64,000 nucleotides of DNA from Gnetum montanum (taxonomy: Eukaryota; Streptophyta; Gnetopsida; Gnetales; Gnetaceae): positions 1,214,141 to 1,278,140 of the forward strand of contig MNCI01008572.1 of the NCBI GenBank assembly GCA_015680685.1. The letters run 5' to 3'. The notes beneath the pieces are model-generated. The model was not told the DNA's origin. It worked only from the letters and a program-made list of their open reading frames with translations, and ran no database searches. Below, piece by piece: positions 23,674 through 35,353 of the stretch. Positions within the stretch are counted from its first letter, which is position 1. Each line of letters starts with the position of its first letter. The position numbers were made by a program, and so were the translations under genes.

Positions 23674-24446
23674 TAATGAATCATATTCTTCATTAGCCTT
23701 GATATCATAGCATGTGCTACATTGTCGAATATTTGATATCACGAGATGCATTCCTGCCTATAAAAATAACACTTGGGTGCACGATGCAAATATTCCATTT
23801 CTTAGTTGTAGCGAAGTGCTTGTAGTTTTTCTTTTCGAAAGTTAGAATATTTTCTGAGTGCCCATAGTAGGAGTTAAAGAAGTGTAAGATCCTTATTCAA
23901 GCACTGATGTCTTTGAGCACCTTAGTGTGAATAGCAATAAAGATGAGCTTTTCAAATCAAACCTTATAGAACTTGGAATAGATTAATGTTTTCTTTATGA
24001 ATTTAATATTCACAAAATTTACTTCAATGTTTCTAAGTAATTAATTAATATTAACTAAATAACACACATAAGTACAACCATTTTGAGCATACGTTAACAC
24101 TTGGTAATCCTAGTAGCACCTAACACTTGGTAACCTAGTAGCGTTGCAATGTGTCAAAGATGTGTACAGAAAGTGGAAACAAATGCTTGTGTTAGCAATA
24201 GTTAAGTAATAGTTAGTTATTAGATTAATTAAATATTTATTACTCTATTTTCAGCACTTAGACGATTAAACGATAAAACACAAAATATTAAAAATAATAC
24301 GCCTCAGTTACAACGATCATGATTATTGGATTCACCTTCTAGACCTAATGTACTTAAAGAGCCAAAGTCTACAGAATTCAACTGGAGCACTTAGTGAATG
24401 CTAGTGATTCATATGATTGAGTGTAGGATATACTTGCTACTCATCA
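23674..24446 (+). repeat. Element B, 5' LTR
   Basis: It starts TAATGAATCAT (TGATGAATCAT in the 3' copy) and ends GCTACTCATCA. U3 has weak GATATCA-type boxes (for instance 23701-23708), then CTATAAAAATA at about 23759. The tail resembles those of the element A, C and D LTRs. Confidence 0.8.
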
Positions 24447-24447
24447 T

Positions 24448-24466
24448 TGGCACCATTGCCTAGGAC
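24448..24466 (+). promoter_or_regulatory. Primer-binding site, element B
   Basis: TGGCACCATTGCCTAGGAC follows the 5' LTR and resembles the tRNA-Asp complement with several changes. Confidence 0.65.
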
Positions 24467-24597
24467 TTTAGTTAGCTATGTGCACTATCTAGAACTTAGT
24501 AAAATTATTCAAAATCATTATAATGAACCTTAAAGTCACAATCATTACAAATAATAATAATTATAGTAAAGGCACACTACTTTTCTTCAAAGTTAAA

Positions 24598-27180
24598 ATG
24601 TATTCTTCTCACAGAGCTGATTCTCCATTATTGTTTGAGTATACATCCAATCAACAAAGGTGTGGGGGGACAAATCCACCAGTGTCCCAACAATGTAGAG
24701 TGGTATATACTTATCCTAATGAGTATGTGTCAAACTTCACCTTCATCCTACATCAAGATGAATAGCTATGGTGGAGGAACATTGAGGACAAAATTGTGTT
24801 GTCACTTGATTGATCAATTCTTGTGATGTTGCTCCAAAATCTTATGAGGTTGGGCATCCAGGGGCTCAATGTTGAATACGTTGCGCAAGAACATGACTAC
24901 CAAGACTATCATCCCAATGAAGCACAATGCAAGAAAGATCAACAATAGGAGATGTGCTATAAAGCATCAAAGGAGAAATGGTTCAATAACCCCTTATTCC
25001 TACTAGACCAGAAAGATGGAGAGGATCCCTTCTCTAGGAATTCTCAATTCACTAACTCTTCTCCCTTTGGTTTTGACAAAGGGGGCCTAAACCAAAATTT
25101 ACAGTCCACTATAAATAATTCTAGTTCAGGCAAGAACAGGTCCCATGACCATGGGGGATTCAAAGGTGGGAGTCAAGTCAAGAACTAGGAAAATCATCAT
25201 GATGATGAAAAACATGATGATCATGGCCATGATAAAATAAGAAGGGGTGGTAGGCACTGTGGTGATGCTAGTCCTCCTTCCTCTTCACCTTTGACATGCT
25301 CTTCTTCCTTCTCTAGCATCGACTAAAGCTGCAGAGGACATGATCATGATGGAGGTGATTAGTAGGATAGAGATGATCATAGGGCCTACAAGACTAGTAG
25401 GGACTAGGGGAATGGGAAATCAAGGAAGGCCTATCACTATGAAAGAAGGGAAAGTAGAGGACATCATGGCCATCATGGCCATCATAGAGGCTATGAAAAT
25501 GATTAGCCTTTTCTTGTAATGAGGAACATGCTAAACATTATAGAGGTAGTGAGAATTCTAACAAGACATGTGAAAGATAGCAGAATCAAGCAGTTAGATA
25601 TGAATAATATCCTAAAGTTTGAAGGGGATACAACTTAGATCCACAAAATCATCTTCAAGCCTTTCACGATTTCTATGTCTTATAGAATGTGGAGAATGAA
25701 TGACAAAAATTAACGTTGTTCCCAAAAACACTCATCAAGAAAGTTGAAAGTTGGTACTAGTCCTTCGACCCAGAGTCAATTTGTAGATGGAGTACAATGC
25801 TTGAGCTCTTCAACGACAAGTATCAAATGTACTTCCAAGTGTCCAACCTAGGAAAGAAAATCCAAGGTTGGAAATAAGGAACACATAACCCCTTGGATGT
25901 GATCATGGACAAGAAATTTTCTCTTTTGCACTAATGTCCTAGCCATGGTTATTCTTAAAGGAAGTAGCTCTGCCATATCATAGATGGGCTCTACACAAAA
26001 ACAATGAGAACTCTTGAGATCTATGTCAAAGGGAATTTTAGAACTTAGAGCTCATTAGATCCAATGGCTCACTAATTAGGTTGTCAAAGAAGAAGGAGAG
26101 TTGAGAAAAAGGAAAAGTACGAAGAAGTACAATTGGGATCCTTTAATCAAAAGAAGGTCTAGTTCTGTGACAATGAGAAGGAGACACCACTTAATGAGGT
26201 GATGCAATGTAAGACCTTGGTAATCCAAAAGCCTATTTCTAAAATTTTAGCTAAGGTAGAAAAAACGTGGGACTCTTTAGATGAAAAGTATCAAACCACT
26301 CTAAAAATAACAGAGGTATCCAAAGAGCAAAGTAGTAATCATGATCATATGAAAAGGAAGGAAGATGAATGTGTTTACCAAAAAGGTTAAGGTAAGGCTA
26401 CTGTAGTAGAGAAGGTTGTGGAATCTTAATCAAATGATGATGGTGGATGTGACATTTTCCCTATGAACATCCTAAGAGATGTTTCCCTATTGCGTCACAC
26501 TTATAGGAGTCTAATGTGCATGCTCTAAATTCTAGATTGGCAAGAAGTCAAGCACCCAGAAGTTTGCCTTATCCTCAAGGCAACCCTAGGTAGTTCCACC
26601 AACAACAAGCCTACTATCCAAGTGGAGCTCCACCACAAACTTAGGAGTAGTACCATTAGTGTTAGCACCCATAGTCATGGGGGATGCCACCACCAATGCA
26701 ACAATACCCTTATTAGAAACCTAATTCATATGGGTACTATGTTTAGTAGGTCATTTTTCCATGTGATTCTTCTAGTCATGCTTCATTTAAGCATCACTAC
26801 TACCCTCTTGAATACTCCAGCATCTAATCTCTAAGAGGAAAATCCCTATTTTCTCAATACACTTATAATTCTTTTGCACATGTCCCTCCATCCTCAACTC
26901 AATTACCACCTACTCCATCAATGCAGGATGAAATTTCAGCTTAGTTGTAGTAATGTAATGTCACCAAGGCTATTAACTTACAACTGGATCCTTAGCCCAG
27001 TGGTTTGAAAAATAAATTTTGAAAAAGATCATTCTTCTAAACCAAAAATTCCACAAAGCCCTCACAGACATATGTGGCTAATAGCTTTGCTTCTTCCTCA
27101 TCCTTTGCATCTACCTCATTCAAGAATTCTTCAAACCAAACACCTTCTAAGGTGCATACCATCATGTTGATCCATGCAGT
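24598..27180 (+). pseudogene. Gag of element B (broken)
   Basis: ATG 24598 opens MYSSHRADSPLLFEY and continues to CRVVYTYPNEYVSNFTFILH, an N-terminal motif shared with elements C, D and E. A stop follows (DE then TAG, where relatives have Gln). Later pieces include a His/Asp/Arg-rich linker at about 25190-25500, a degraded core around 25600-26100, a coiled stretch at 26199-26390, a knuckle remnant near 26450 and a Pro/Gln/Tyr-rich tail to about 27000. Stops and frameshifts are frequent, so it is not functional. Confidence 0.65.
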
Positions 27181-27224
27181 AACTAGTTCGATCAAGGTTG
27201 GCCACCTTCTCAGGAAATTATTTG

Positions 27225-27664
27225 ATTCTTAGAGTTCCCTTATTTACCTAAAAATTGTTTGGAATGGATCTTGCAAGGTTCTTTTGAACTCTAGTTCTAC
27301 TGTAAATCTAATTTCTCATGAGATGTAGAAAGCTTGAAACCTACCTTCACTCAAGAAGAAGAACATTCATCTTGAGCTAATAGATCAGTCCATCACTGTT
27401 CCCTTGGAACTAGTTGAGGAAATTATGACCACCATCTATAGGTGGTCCTATCCTGCTAACTTCCTAATGATTCATGTTAATAACTACAAGGAGCACTTCC
27501 CAATCATCATAGGAAGGGCTTGGCTAAGAATCAATGATGCACAGTTGAGAATCAAAGATCTTTCCTTGGAGATTTTCAAGGAAAATGAATTTTGGAAGAT
27601 AGAGAAGAAGTATGTTCCATGGATCACGTATAGTGACATAAGGTGCAACTATGTGAACAAAATA
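27225..27664 (+). pseudogene. Retroviral-type aspartic protease region of element B (degenerate)
   Basis: The region reads VNLISHEM, NLPSLKKKNIHLELIDQSIT, SYPANFLMIHVNNYKEHFPI and IIGRAWLRINDAQLRIKDLS, and matches the better kept protease of element C. The catalytic DLG/DSG triad is not readable here because the stretch before VNLIS is damaged. The enzyme would normally cleave the Gag-Pol polyprotein. Confidence 0.65.
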
Positions 27665-28990
27665 TGATATATAAAAAGTACATATATCACATCATGTAGG
27701 AATTATGCAAATGTGTCTGAAATTCAAGGGTGCTTATACATAGTAGCCACAAAATAGGAGGGCACCTAGTGGCTGATAATTGATTCTGATAGCAACTTAA
27801 TAATATGCAAGGAACTAACTAAGAGCTTGACAAGTGTCTATGTTGAAGGCATGGATGAACTAGAGTAAGTTCATTACTAACTCTTTGATGATGAACCTAA
27901 TGACACCAATTGGGGAGAGTTGGAAATCCCTGAAAGTTTTAAATAAGAGCTCTTAAAGCTAAAACCTTTACCGATCAAGATGAAATATGTCTTTCTAAAC
28001 AATAGGAAGCTAGTTATTATTAATGCTAACCTTGCTCCTATGCTGACAAAGAAGCTATGGGAGATGGTCAACAAATGACCAACATCTTTTGCTTGGTGCT
28101 ATCCTAAACTCACTAGAATTGATCCTAGGATATGCTAGCACTACATCTATATAGATCCTTCCATAAAGCCAAAGAGACAACCGTAGTAGTATTTGAACCC
28201 CAAAATCAAGTAGATCATCAAGGAGGAGATTGAACAACTCCTCAAGGCAGGGTTCATCTATCCCCTGTAGATAGCAAGTGGATTAGCCCACTTGTGATAG
28301 TGCCAAAGAAAGGTGGTAAATGAAGGACCTATATTGATTTTATGTTGTTGAATATGATAAGTTCTTTCATTACTAGTTGTGGACAAGGTGTTGTACACCA
28401 TTTCTGGGCATTGCTACTAGAACATTTTGGATGGTTATAGTGGCTATAGCCAAATTTAGATTGCACCAAAGGATTAGGCCAGAACCACATTTACAAGTCT
28501 TTGAGGGAATTTTGCATAAAGAAATATGCCATTTGGTCTATGCAATGCCCCTACTACATTTCAATTCCTTGTCTTGAGCATCTTTCAACAACAAATTCGT
28601 AGTAGGTTGGAAGTCTTCATAGATGACTTCTCCACCTATGGGGCTACATTTGAGCAAGCCTTGGACCATATTGAGCAAGTGTTGAAAAGATGTATGAAGA
28701 CAAACCTTAGGATCAACTAGTAGAAAATCCACCTGATGGTCTAAGAAGGCATTTTTTTGGGGCATAGAATATTTGAGAAAGGGATTGAGGTGAATCCTAA
28801 AAAAATAAGAGTCATCCAAGAAATTACCCATCAATTGGAAACTATCAAAAATGTCTAGTCATTTCTTGGTCACATTGGCTACTATCGATGCTTCATAGAG
28901 AATTTCTCTAAGATTGCTAAATTGTTGGTGAAGCTTACAAACAAGGATGCCCCATTTTTTTGGACCAAGGAATGCTAGCATGCATTCTAG
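27665..28990 (+). pseudogene. Reverse transcriptase region of element B (degenerate)
   Basis: Pieces in order: EEIEQLLKAGFIYP (about 28225), SPLVIVPKKGGK-like sequence, YIDFMLLNM, FCIKKYAIW-like sequence, then VFIDDFSTYGATFEQALDHI near 28614, where IDDF is the catalytic YMDD-type box of this branch, followed by EQVLKRCMKTNLRIN. After it come the connection residues GIEVNPKKIRVIQEI and SFLGHIGYYRCFIENFSKIA. Frameshifts occur between almost all pieces. Confidence 0.75.
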
Positions 28991-29440
28991 CATCTCAAGC
29001 ATAAGTTCCTCGAAACACCAACCCTATGAGCACCTAATTGGTCCAAACCATTCCACATCATGCTGGATGAATCAAATTATGCCTTGGGATCCATACTCAT
29101 GTAGTTGGATGATCAAAATCATCTTACTACATCCACTATGTGAGTCGAAGCATTGTGGGTACATAGCTAAATTACACCACAACAAAGAAAGAATTGATGA
29201 CAGTGGTGTTTGCCTTGGAGAAATTTAGGTACTATGTTCTTGGATATAAGGTGTTTATGCACATAGACCATAGTGAAATTTGATTCCTTATGAAGAAATC
29301 AATGGTAAGCCCCCATGTCATATGGTGACTTATGATCTTATAGGAATTTGAATTTATGATGGTAGATTAAAAAGGGACTAAGAACATGATCATTGATCAG
29401 TTGTCTCAGTTGCGATGGGATAAAAAGAAGAAGAAGAGCC
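28991..29440 (+). pseudogene. RNase H region of element B (degenerate)
   Basis: Short matches to the Ty3/gypsy RNase H: FHIMLDESNYALGSI-like sequence, HYVSRSIV, KELMTVVFALEKFRYYVLGY, KVFMHIDHSEI and MIIDQLSQLRWD, the last corresponding to the usual VADHLSRL end. Stops interrupt it. In the active enzyme it removes RNA from the RNA-DNA hybrid. Confidence 0.65.
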
Positions 29441-29599
29441 CATTGTTAGATCAATTTCCTAATGAACCCCTCTTTGCTGGGGCTATAAATAAACAACTGC
29501 CCACTAAACCTAATTGGTATGATGGCATTCTGACCTTTCTTCTCACTTAGAAGATGCCATAAGAGTTGGATCACAAAAAAAATAATAGTTTCTTCACCA

Positions 29600-30823
29600 A
29601 GTGAAATGCTTCATGGAAATTAATAAACATGTTTATAAGTTGTATGTCAATGGCCTGGCTCATTGGTATGTCCCTAATGATGATTACCTGTGCATTCTCC
29701 AAGATGCTTACAAGGGTCCTTGTGGGCACCACTATGCTGGGAGATGTACAACAATTAAGATCCTAATGGCAAAGGATTATTAGTTAGAATTATTTAAGGA
29801 TGCCCACCAATTCATCCATTCTTGTGAATGTTATCAACGTGATGGTGGAATGACCACTTCTATGAAGGGACCTCAGCAGTGGATCCAACCATTGGAACCT
29901 TTCAACATATGGGGCATTGACTTCATGGATCCCATCATACCGATGTCAAATGGAAAGGTGTACATCATAATTGTTGTTGACTATTGTACAAAATGGGTAG
30001 AAGCAGTAGCTATCATCAACTGTACATATTTTATAGCAACTTGGTTTGTACACAAAAATGTTGTAAATAGGTTTAGTATGCCATGTGCACTTATTTTTGA
30101 CAATGAAACTCATTTTATAGGCACTACCTTTCAAAAGCTCATGCATCACTTAGGGGTTGAACATAAATTAACAACACCCTACCACCCCTAAGCCAATATT
30201 CAAGCTAATGTTATGAATAGGGAGATCACTAAGATCATAATAAGAACAATTAGTAAATATAGGAGAAAATGGAGAACTAAACTCAATGATATTATTCTCT
30301 CAATGAGCTAGTGTATGGGAAACTGCCAACTCTTCCTATTTAGTTCAAGCTCTGTACATTTTCAATAGCTTGTGACCTTGACCTTAACCTAAGTCTAGCA
30401 TAGAAAGAAAGACTGATGAACCTCAACTTGCTAGACAAGAGCCAATTAGTAGCCCTATCATCTAATGAGTTGGACAAGGCATTCAACAAGCAACACCATG
30501 ACCTCAAAATAAGGAAGGTAAAATTTCAACTAAGAGACAAGATCCTTTACTGGAACCCCACACACGTGCCACAAAGAACTAAGTTTCAAACATTGTGGGA
30601 AGGGTCTTATATCATCTACAAAATATTTCCTTCTGGGGCCATGTTAATCTACAAACTTGAAAGCCCAAAGAAAAGGTTGTTAGTCAACATCTAACAAATA
30701 AAGCCTTTCCATGAACCCAAGAGAGCTAGTGCCAACAACACCTCCTCAGATGGACATGCACACTTGATATTTTGGATCTTCTCCTTCCAACTCAGTCATG
30801 GGGAAGATGGTCATCTACGTTGA
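29600..30823 (+). pseudogene. Integrase region of element B (degenerate)
   Basis: The zinc-binding part reads GHHYAGRC ... LFKDAHQFIHSCECYQRDGG (about 29720-29850). The catalytic core reads PFNIWGIDFMDPIIPMSNGK, VVDYCTKWVEAVA, MPCALIFDNETHFIG and LGVEHKLTTPYHP, giving D and D, with the glutamate in NREITKI near 30215 after a stop. A C-terminal part has KFQTLWEGSYIIYKIFPSGA. The polyprotein ends LSHGEDGHLR and TGA at 30821-30823, an ending shared with C and D. Confidence 0.8.
30791..30810 (+). promoter_or_regulatory. PPT-like sequence at the end of pol, element B
   Basis: CTCAGTCATGGGGAAGATGG is similar to the 3' polypurine tract at 33015 but lies at the end of the integrase frame, about 2.2 kb upstream. 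Confidence 0.4.
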
Positions 30824-32623
30824 CCAATTAAAGTGTTTTCTTAATTTTTTATTTTTTCTTTTTTTTCAGATTTTTTTTGTTTTACAACATTGTTAGTAAA
30901 TTTTTCTCTTTCTTACATATTTTACAATTTCTTCTATATTTTACTTTATTTGGTTTGAATTTTTTGAAATTTTTGTTTTTTTTTCCTTTATTGCCAACAA
31001 GACACAGTGCACTTGTAGCTATTATTGATGGTGATTTGTACTTAATGTTATTTGATTGCTAATTTCTATATTCTATCTTTGAATTTTAATATTAATAACT
31101 AAAAAATGATTTTTTTATTCATGGAACAGGTAGTGGGTCCACATCATCCACCCATCCACAAACTCTATGATGTTTCTTGTTTTGGAAATATGAGGTCCCT
31201 TTCTTAATAAAAACTTTTAACAAACTTGTGACCTTAGTATTTTCTAAACTTGGAAAGGATTAAATGGATTGATAAGAGTGTGACTTCAAGGGGATTCAAT
31301 ACTCTTTGTACTTGCCTTTCCTCTTGAGTGCATGAGTGTTTTCATTGATTTTTCACTATTCTACTATTGACCAATAACAAAAAGTTAGTTTTTGCATGGT
31401 ATGGTTCCCATCCAAAAAATCATAAAAATGTAAACTCAAAAAAAAAAAAAAACAAAGCTATGAGAATTCAAAACACATCCCTTAGACTCAATAACAAGCT
31501 ACAAGCACTAGTTATGAAACTAGAAAGACATGTTACCCATGCCTAAAGGTTTTCTCTAACTAAGGCCCTTTCTCACTTTATGCTTCTCTTTTTTTTTCTC
31601 TTTTAGGAACAGTGATTGAGTTATGGAAGCATTCTTGTGTCCTGAGGGGGTGGACTTGTCCTAGAGTGTTGATGTAAAGTCATGGAAGTGGTTGGTTTTG
31701 ATCTGGACTAAGGATGGACCTTATCGGGTCATCTTAATCATCAAATCCGCAAGGGACTTCATGTGACCATAATCTAGAACTCCATTCCTCTCTCTCTCTT
31801 TCATCCACTACTACTACCCATAATTCATCTCATTATTGATTTTTAGTGATTTTTTTTAGTCCTCATTATTGATTCTTATAGGATTTAGTCCTTAACTTTC
31901 CACAATCATCAATAAACCATGGGGCCCACAAACTTCTTAGTTTCAAAGCATGTAAGGGCATTAAGGGCATGAGCCTACTTTGGGGAGGACCCACTTACAT
32001 ATTTCCTAGTTGGCTGGTTAAATTATTTATCTTTAGGCATTTACACAGTCAAAATTTGTGTGTGCTCCATTGATGACATCCAATTATGCACTCCTTCACA
32101 ATCTTCTCCAATGACAAACTCTTCTTTTTGTGAATTATCTAATCCTCTTCATGCATTTCATTATGTTCATGGTTTTTTTGGATCTCTAAGAACTTTAAGT
32201 TTGTGTTAAAACTCTTTGTTTATCCATTATCTTTAATGTTGAAAAATTTCAAAGTTGAGAACCTTCCAAAGCCTATAACTTTTAAACTTCTTGTCCAATT
32301 TACCTCATTTTTCAGTCCTACTAATATCGAAGGTAAGCTCTACATTGTGGGGTTCATAAACCTTAGGTTTTTGGTGAAATGTTTGTTCAAAAATTTCTCT
32401 TGCTCCCACAAGGGTTTAATGAATAAAATAACATTGAAATCACTAATTTATGCAAGTTAAACCCTTTCAACGAACTCTAGTAGCCATAGAAATCAAATAA
32501 TATTAAAATAATCAATCTACCATGGTCACAACTTAGCCAAGTATAATTGCCCAAAGAGACAAGGTACCTAAATATTATAATTTACACATCACATGCTAAT
32601 CCTTGATTATGTTGTAATCATAG
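30824..32623 (+). other. 3' non-coding region of element B
   Basis: T-rich at the start. It has conserved block GAGTGTGACTTCAAGGGGA at 31276-31294 and block TAAGGGCATTA ... TTTGGGGAGGACCCACTT at 31952-31997, which recur in A, C and D. A stretch of about 17 A residues lies at 31438. No protein domain is visible. Confidence 0.5.
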
Positions 32624-32701
32624 ATGGCACCAAAAGGAAAGCATGGACTAGAAGCTGGACCATCACAACTAAGGGACAAGTGGCCTAGAGCTAGAAGGGG
32701 T
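32624..32701 (+). pseudogene. Start of the third ORF (ORF3), element B
   Basis: ATG at 32624 follows TTGTAATCATAG, again a 3' splice-site-like TAG joined to ATG. The start MAPKGKHGLEAGPSQ resembles the element A ORF3 (MAPKRRQQ..PSQ); a stop occurs after about 25 codons. The product is unknown. Confidence 0.35.
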
Positions 32702-33014
32702 TAATTGCTTGAACAACCTAAGAGTAGGTAGTAGAAGCCCATGCAATAGGATCTCTTCAGGACTGTTTGATCTTCTCCCTCATCTTCAAGCCACCGAGGG
32801 GTTTGGGTGTGAATTTTTGTTAGGGTGTTCAATTTTGTTGTCATGAGCATCAAATATTATAAAAGATTGTAAATTTGTACACTTGGACACTTAGCATTTG
32901 TTTTTTTAGTCGAAGTCAATTTATATGCTAGTTAATTAGTTAGTAGTTCCATACCTTTCCAATATTTCATAAAGAACTTATTCCTCCTTTTGTCCACTCG
33001 AGGACAAGTTTTCA

Positions 33015-33030
33015 TCCAGTCGTGGGGGTA
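33015..33030 (+). promoter_or_regulatory. 3' polypurine tract, element B
   Basis: TCCAGTCGTGGGGGTA directly before the 3' LTR, preceded by AAGTTTTCA. Confidence 0.7.
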
Positions 33031-33867
33031 TGATGAATCATGTTCTTCATCAGCCCTAATATTGGAGCCTCGATATCATAGCACGTGCTACATTTTTGGA
33101 TATCTAATATCATGGGATGCATACCTATGTATAAATACAACACTTGGACACACAATCCAAACATTCCATTCCGTAGTTGTAGAAAAGTGCTTGTAGTTTT
33201 TCCTTCTATAAGTTAAACTATTTTCTAAGTTCTTGCAATAGGAGTCAAAGAAGTATACAGCTCCTTATTCAAGCATTGAGGTATCTAAGCACCTCAATGT
33301 GAACAACAATAAAGATGAGCTTTTCTAATCAAACCTTGTAGCACTTAAAATAGATTAATGTTTTTTTTATGCATTTAATATTCATGCAATTTACTTCAAC
33401 GTTTCTAAGTAATTAATTAATATTGATTAAATAACACATGATTATGACCACTTTGAGCATACGTTGATGCTTGGTAATCCTAGTAGCACCTAACGCTTGG
33501 TAACCCAATAGTGTTGCAACATGTTTAGGATGTGTACAAAAAGTGGAAATGGATGCTTATGTTAGGAATAGTTAAGTAATAGTTATTTATTACATTAATT
33601 AGATTAATTAAACATTTATTACTCTATTTTCAACACTTAGACGATTAAATAGTAAAACACAAAATGATAAAAATAATATGCTCAATTACACTTAACCATA
33701 CACTTGCACCTCACAAGTGAAACTAAGAAGAAAACAATCACGATTATTGGATTCACCTCCTAAACCCAGTGTACTTAGAGAGCTAAAGTCTACAAAATTC
33801 AACCAAATTGCTTAGTGAACGCTAGTGATTTGTATTTTTGGATGTAGGGTATACTCATTGCTCATCA
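33031..33867 (+). repeat. Element B, 3' LTR
   Basis: It starts TGATGAATCATG and ends ATTGCTCATCA (837 bp). It is homologous to 23674-24446 but about 60 bp longer through indels. A CGATATCA box lies at about 33071 and TATAAATA at about 33131. Confidence 0.85.
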
Positions 33868-34192
33868 ACCTTCTAGGAAATTTTGAAGTTTTAAAATATA
33901 AAATAAGTTTTTGATTTTTAAAATATCTTGATATGTGTGTGTGTGATAAATAATTATCAAATTTTTATAATTATTCATGAATTATTCTAGACTCAGGAAT
34001 TGATTATGATCTCGAATAGATATATTGAATTGAATTGAAAACTATGTTTTTTAGATAATGTTAAAATAACTCATATTCTATAAGGCCATTGTAAAAGTTA
34101 TGTGTGTGATGGTAAAAATTCCATAAAATCCTATCATTGTTGTAGAAGCCTAGCATAATCAACTGGTACTACATAGTTCTATTACAATAATT
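33868..34192. other. Short AT-rich gap before the kinase pseudogene
   Basis: It contains a short GTGTGTGTGTG run near 33938. I see no gene; promoter remains of the kinase pseudogene could lie here but are not recognisable. Confidence 0.4.
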
Positions 34193-34505
34193 GTGTCCAA
34201 CATTTTATCATGTCATTTTGTTGTATTTTCATTATTTGCAACTTTATTCCTAAACCATGTTTTTGTTTCTATTGTTACAAATGCAAATTATGATGTTGAT
34301 ATTAATGCTACTATTAATGATGTGAGATCTTTGATTGCCTTTAAGAAATGTATCACCAATGATCCTCAATCTCTTTCACAAAATTGGTGATATGATTCTA
34401 CAAATGCTTGCAAATTCATTGGAATTTAATTCTCTTCGGTAGGTAACATCATTTCAATATATCTTTGTAATGGGGTGTTACAAGATCAATATCACTATCC
34501 ATAAT
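34193..34505 (+). pseudogene. LRR receptor-like kinase pseudogene, 5' part
   Basis: ATG 34193 starts a hydrophobic signal peptide (LSCHFVVFSLFATLFLNHVF), followed by the LRR N-terminal cap: DVRSLIAFKKCITNDPQSLS, QNW, a TGA stop, then TNACKFIGI and GNIISIYLCN. This is the usual D..SL.AFK..I..DP..L..NW....C.F.G..C pattern of plant LRR receptor kinases. The gene is interrupted at 34505 by element C and resumes at 41537. The leading 5 bases ATAAT and the trailing ATCAT look like the mutated target duplication. Confidence 0.8.
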
Positions 34506-35337
34506 TGATGAGTGGTGAGGTACCCCTACACTCAACCATACAAATACGAGTGTTACACGCACGATCCGGTCGAACTCTGCAGACTAAGTGCCTACATGAC
34601 TTATGGAACACTTAAGGTTAATTGTTCATTGTCTTCCCAGACTTACTTGTATTTGTCATGGTTGTATGGTTAAGTAAGTCTGAGGTATGTGATTTTTATA
34701 TCTTTTATGTTTTATCACCTATGCTAATGAGGGAAAGGGTGAACAGGCTAAGTAACTAACTTTAACTAACTAAGTTCTAATGTCTAGCATCAATATCCAT
34801 CCCACTTGCCATTCACACCCTGAACCAATGCAACCTTCTGGGATTACCAAACGCTATTCATTACTAGAATTACCAAGCATAATGCACATGCTCGAAGCGG
34901 TCATACTGAATGCACTTAACTAGGAGTGTTGAGGGTTGAGAAAGATTAATTAACTAATAAAGCATTTAACCATTTAACAATAATTAAAGTCCTATTTAGC
35001 TTAGTCCATGCACTACAAGGTTTATCCAAAAAGTTCATCTTTATTTCCGTACACAAACTTGTGCTCAGGTACAATATTTGCTCGAATAAATATCCGTTCA
35101 CTTTGAGACTTCTACTGCAGGCACATGGAAATTATTCTATCTCTGGAGAGGTAAAATTGCTAGAGTTTTTCTAAGGTTCTAGATCTAGATGGAGAAACAA
35201 GGGAGAGCCACCCCTTATTTATAGATTTGGTAGCACACTGTGATTTTGTGTACTCGATATCGCAGGAGAAGATGCGATATTGCATACGATACATCGCGTA
35301 CGCAATATCACGGCCCATGTAATATCGCGTCCCATCA
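34506..35337 (-). repeat. Element C, 3' LTR
   Basis: On the minus strand it starts TGATGGGACGCGAT and ends CCACTCATCA (832 bp). The start is rich in GCGATATC-type boxes (for example CGATATCG at 35258), followed by TATAAATA at about 35216-35223. Confidence 0.85.
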
Positions 35338-35353
35338 TAACCCCATGACTGAA
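35338..35353 (-). promoter_or_regulatory. 3' polypurine tract, element C
   Basis: Minus-strand TTCAGTCATGGGGTTA directly before the 3' LTR, preceded by a T-rich stretch; one G shorter than in element D. Confidence 0.65.

Larger units (their letters stand above)
23674..33867 (+). mobile_element. Full-structure but dead Athila/Tat-like retrotransposon (element B)
   Basis: LTRs lie at 23674-24446 and 33031-33867, with a primer-binding site after the first and a polypurine tract before the second. The internal region still shows, in order, Gag, protease, reverse transcriptase, RNase H, integrase, a roughly 2-kb 3' region and the start of a third ORF. Many stops and frameshifts make it inactive. 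The 5-bp flanks (GCCAT and ACCTT) do not clearly match, so the target-site duplication has decayed or an end is imprecise. The LTRs differ visibly, pointing to an old insertion. Confidence 0.85.

Noticed and set aside
28538-28834. 98-codon minus-strand open frame
   Set aside because: Antisense to the reverse transcriptase catalytic region of element B.
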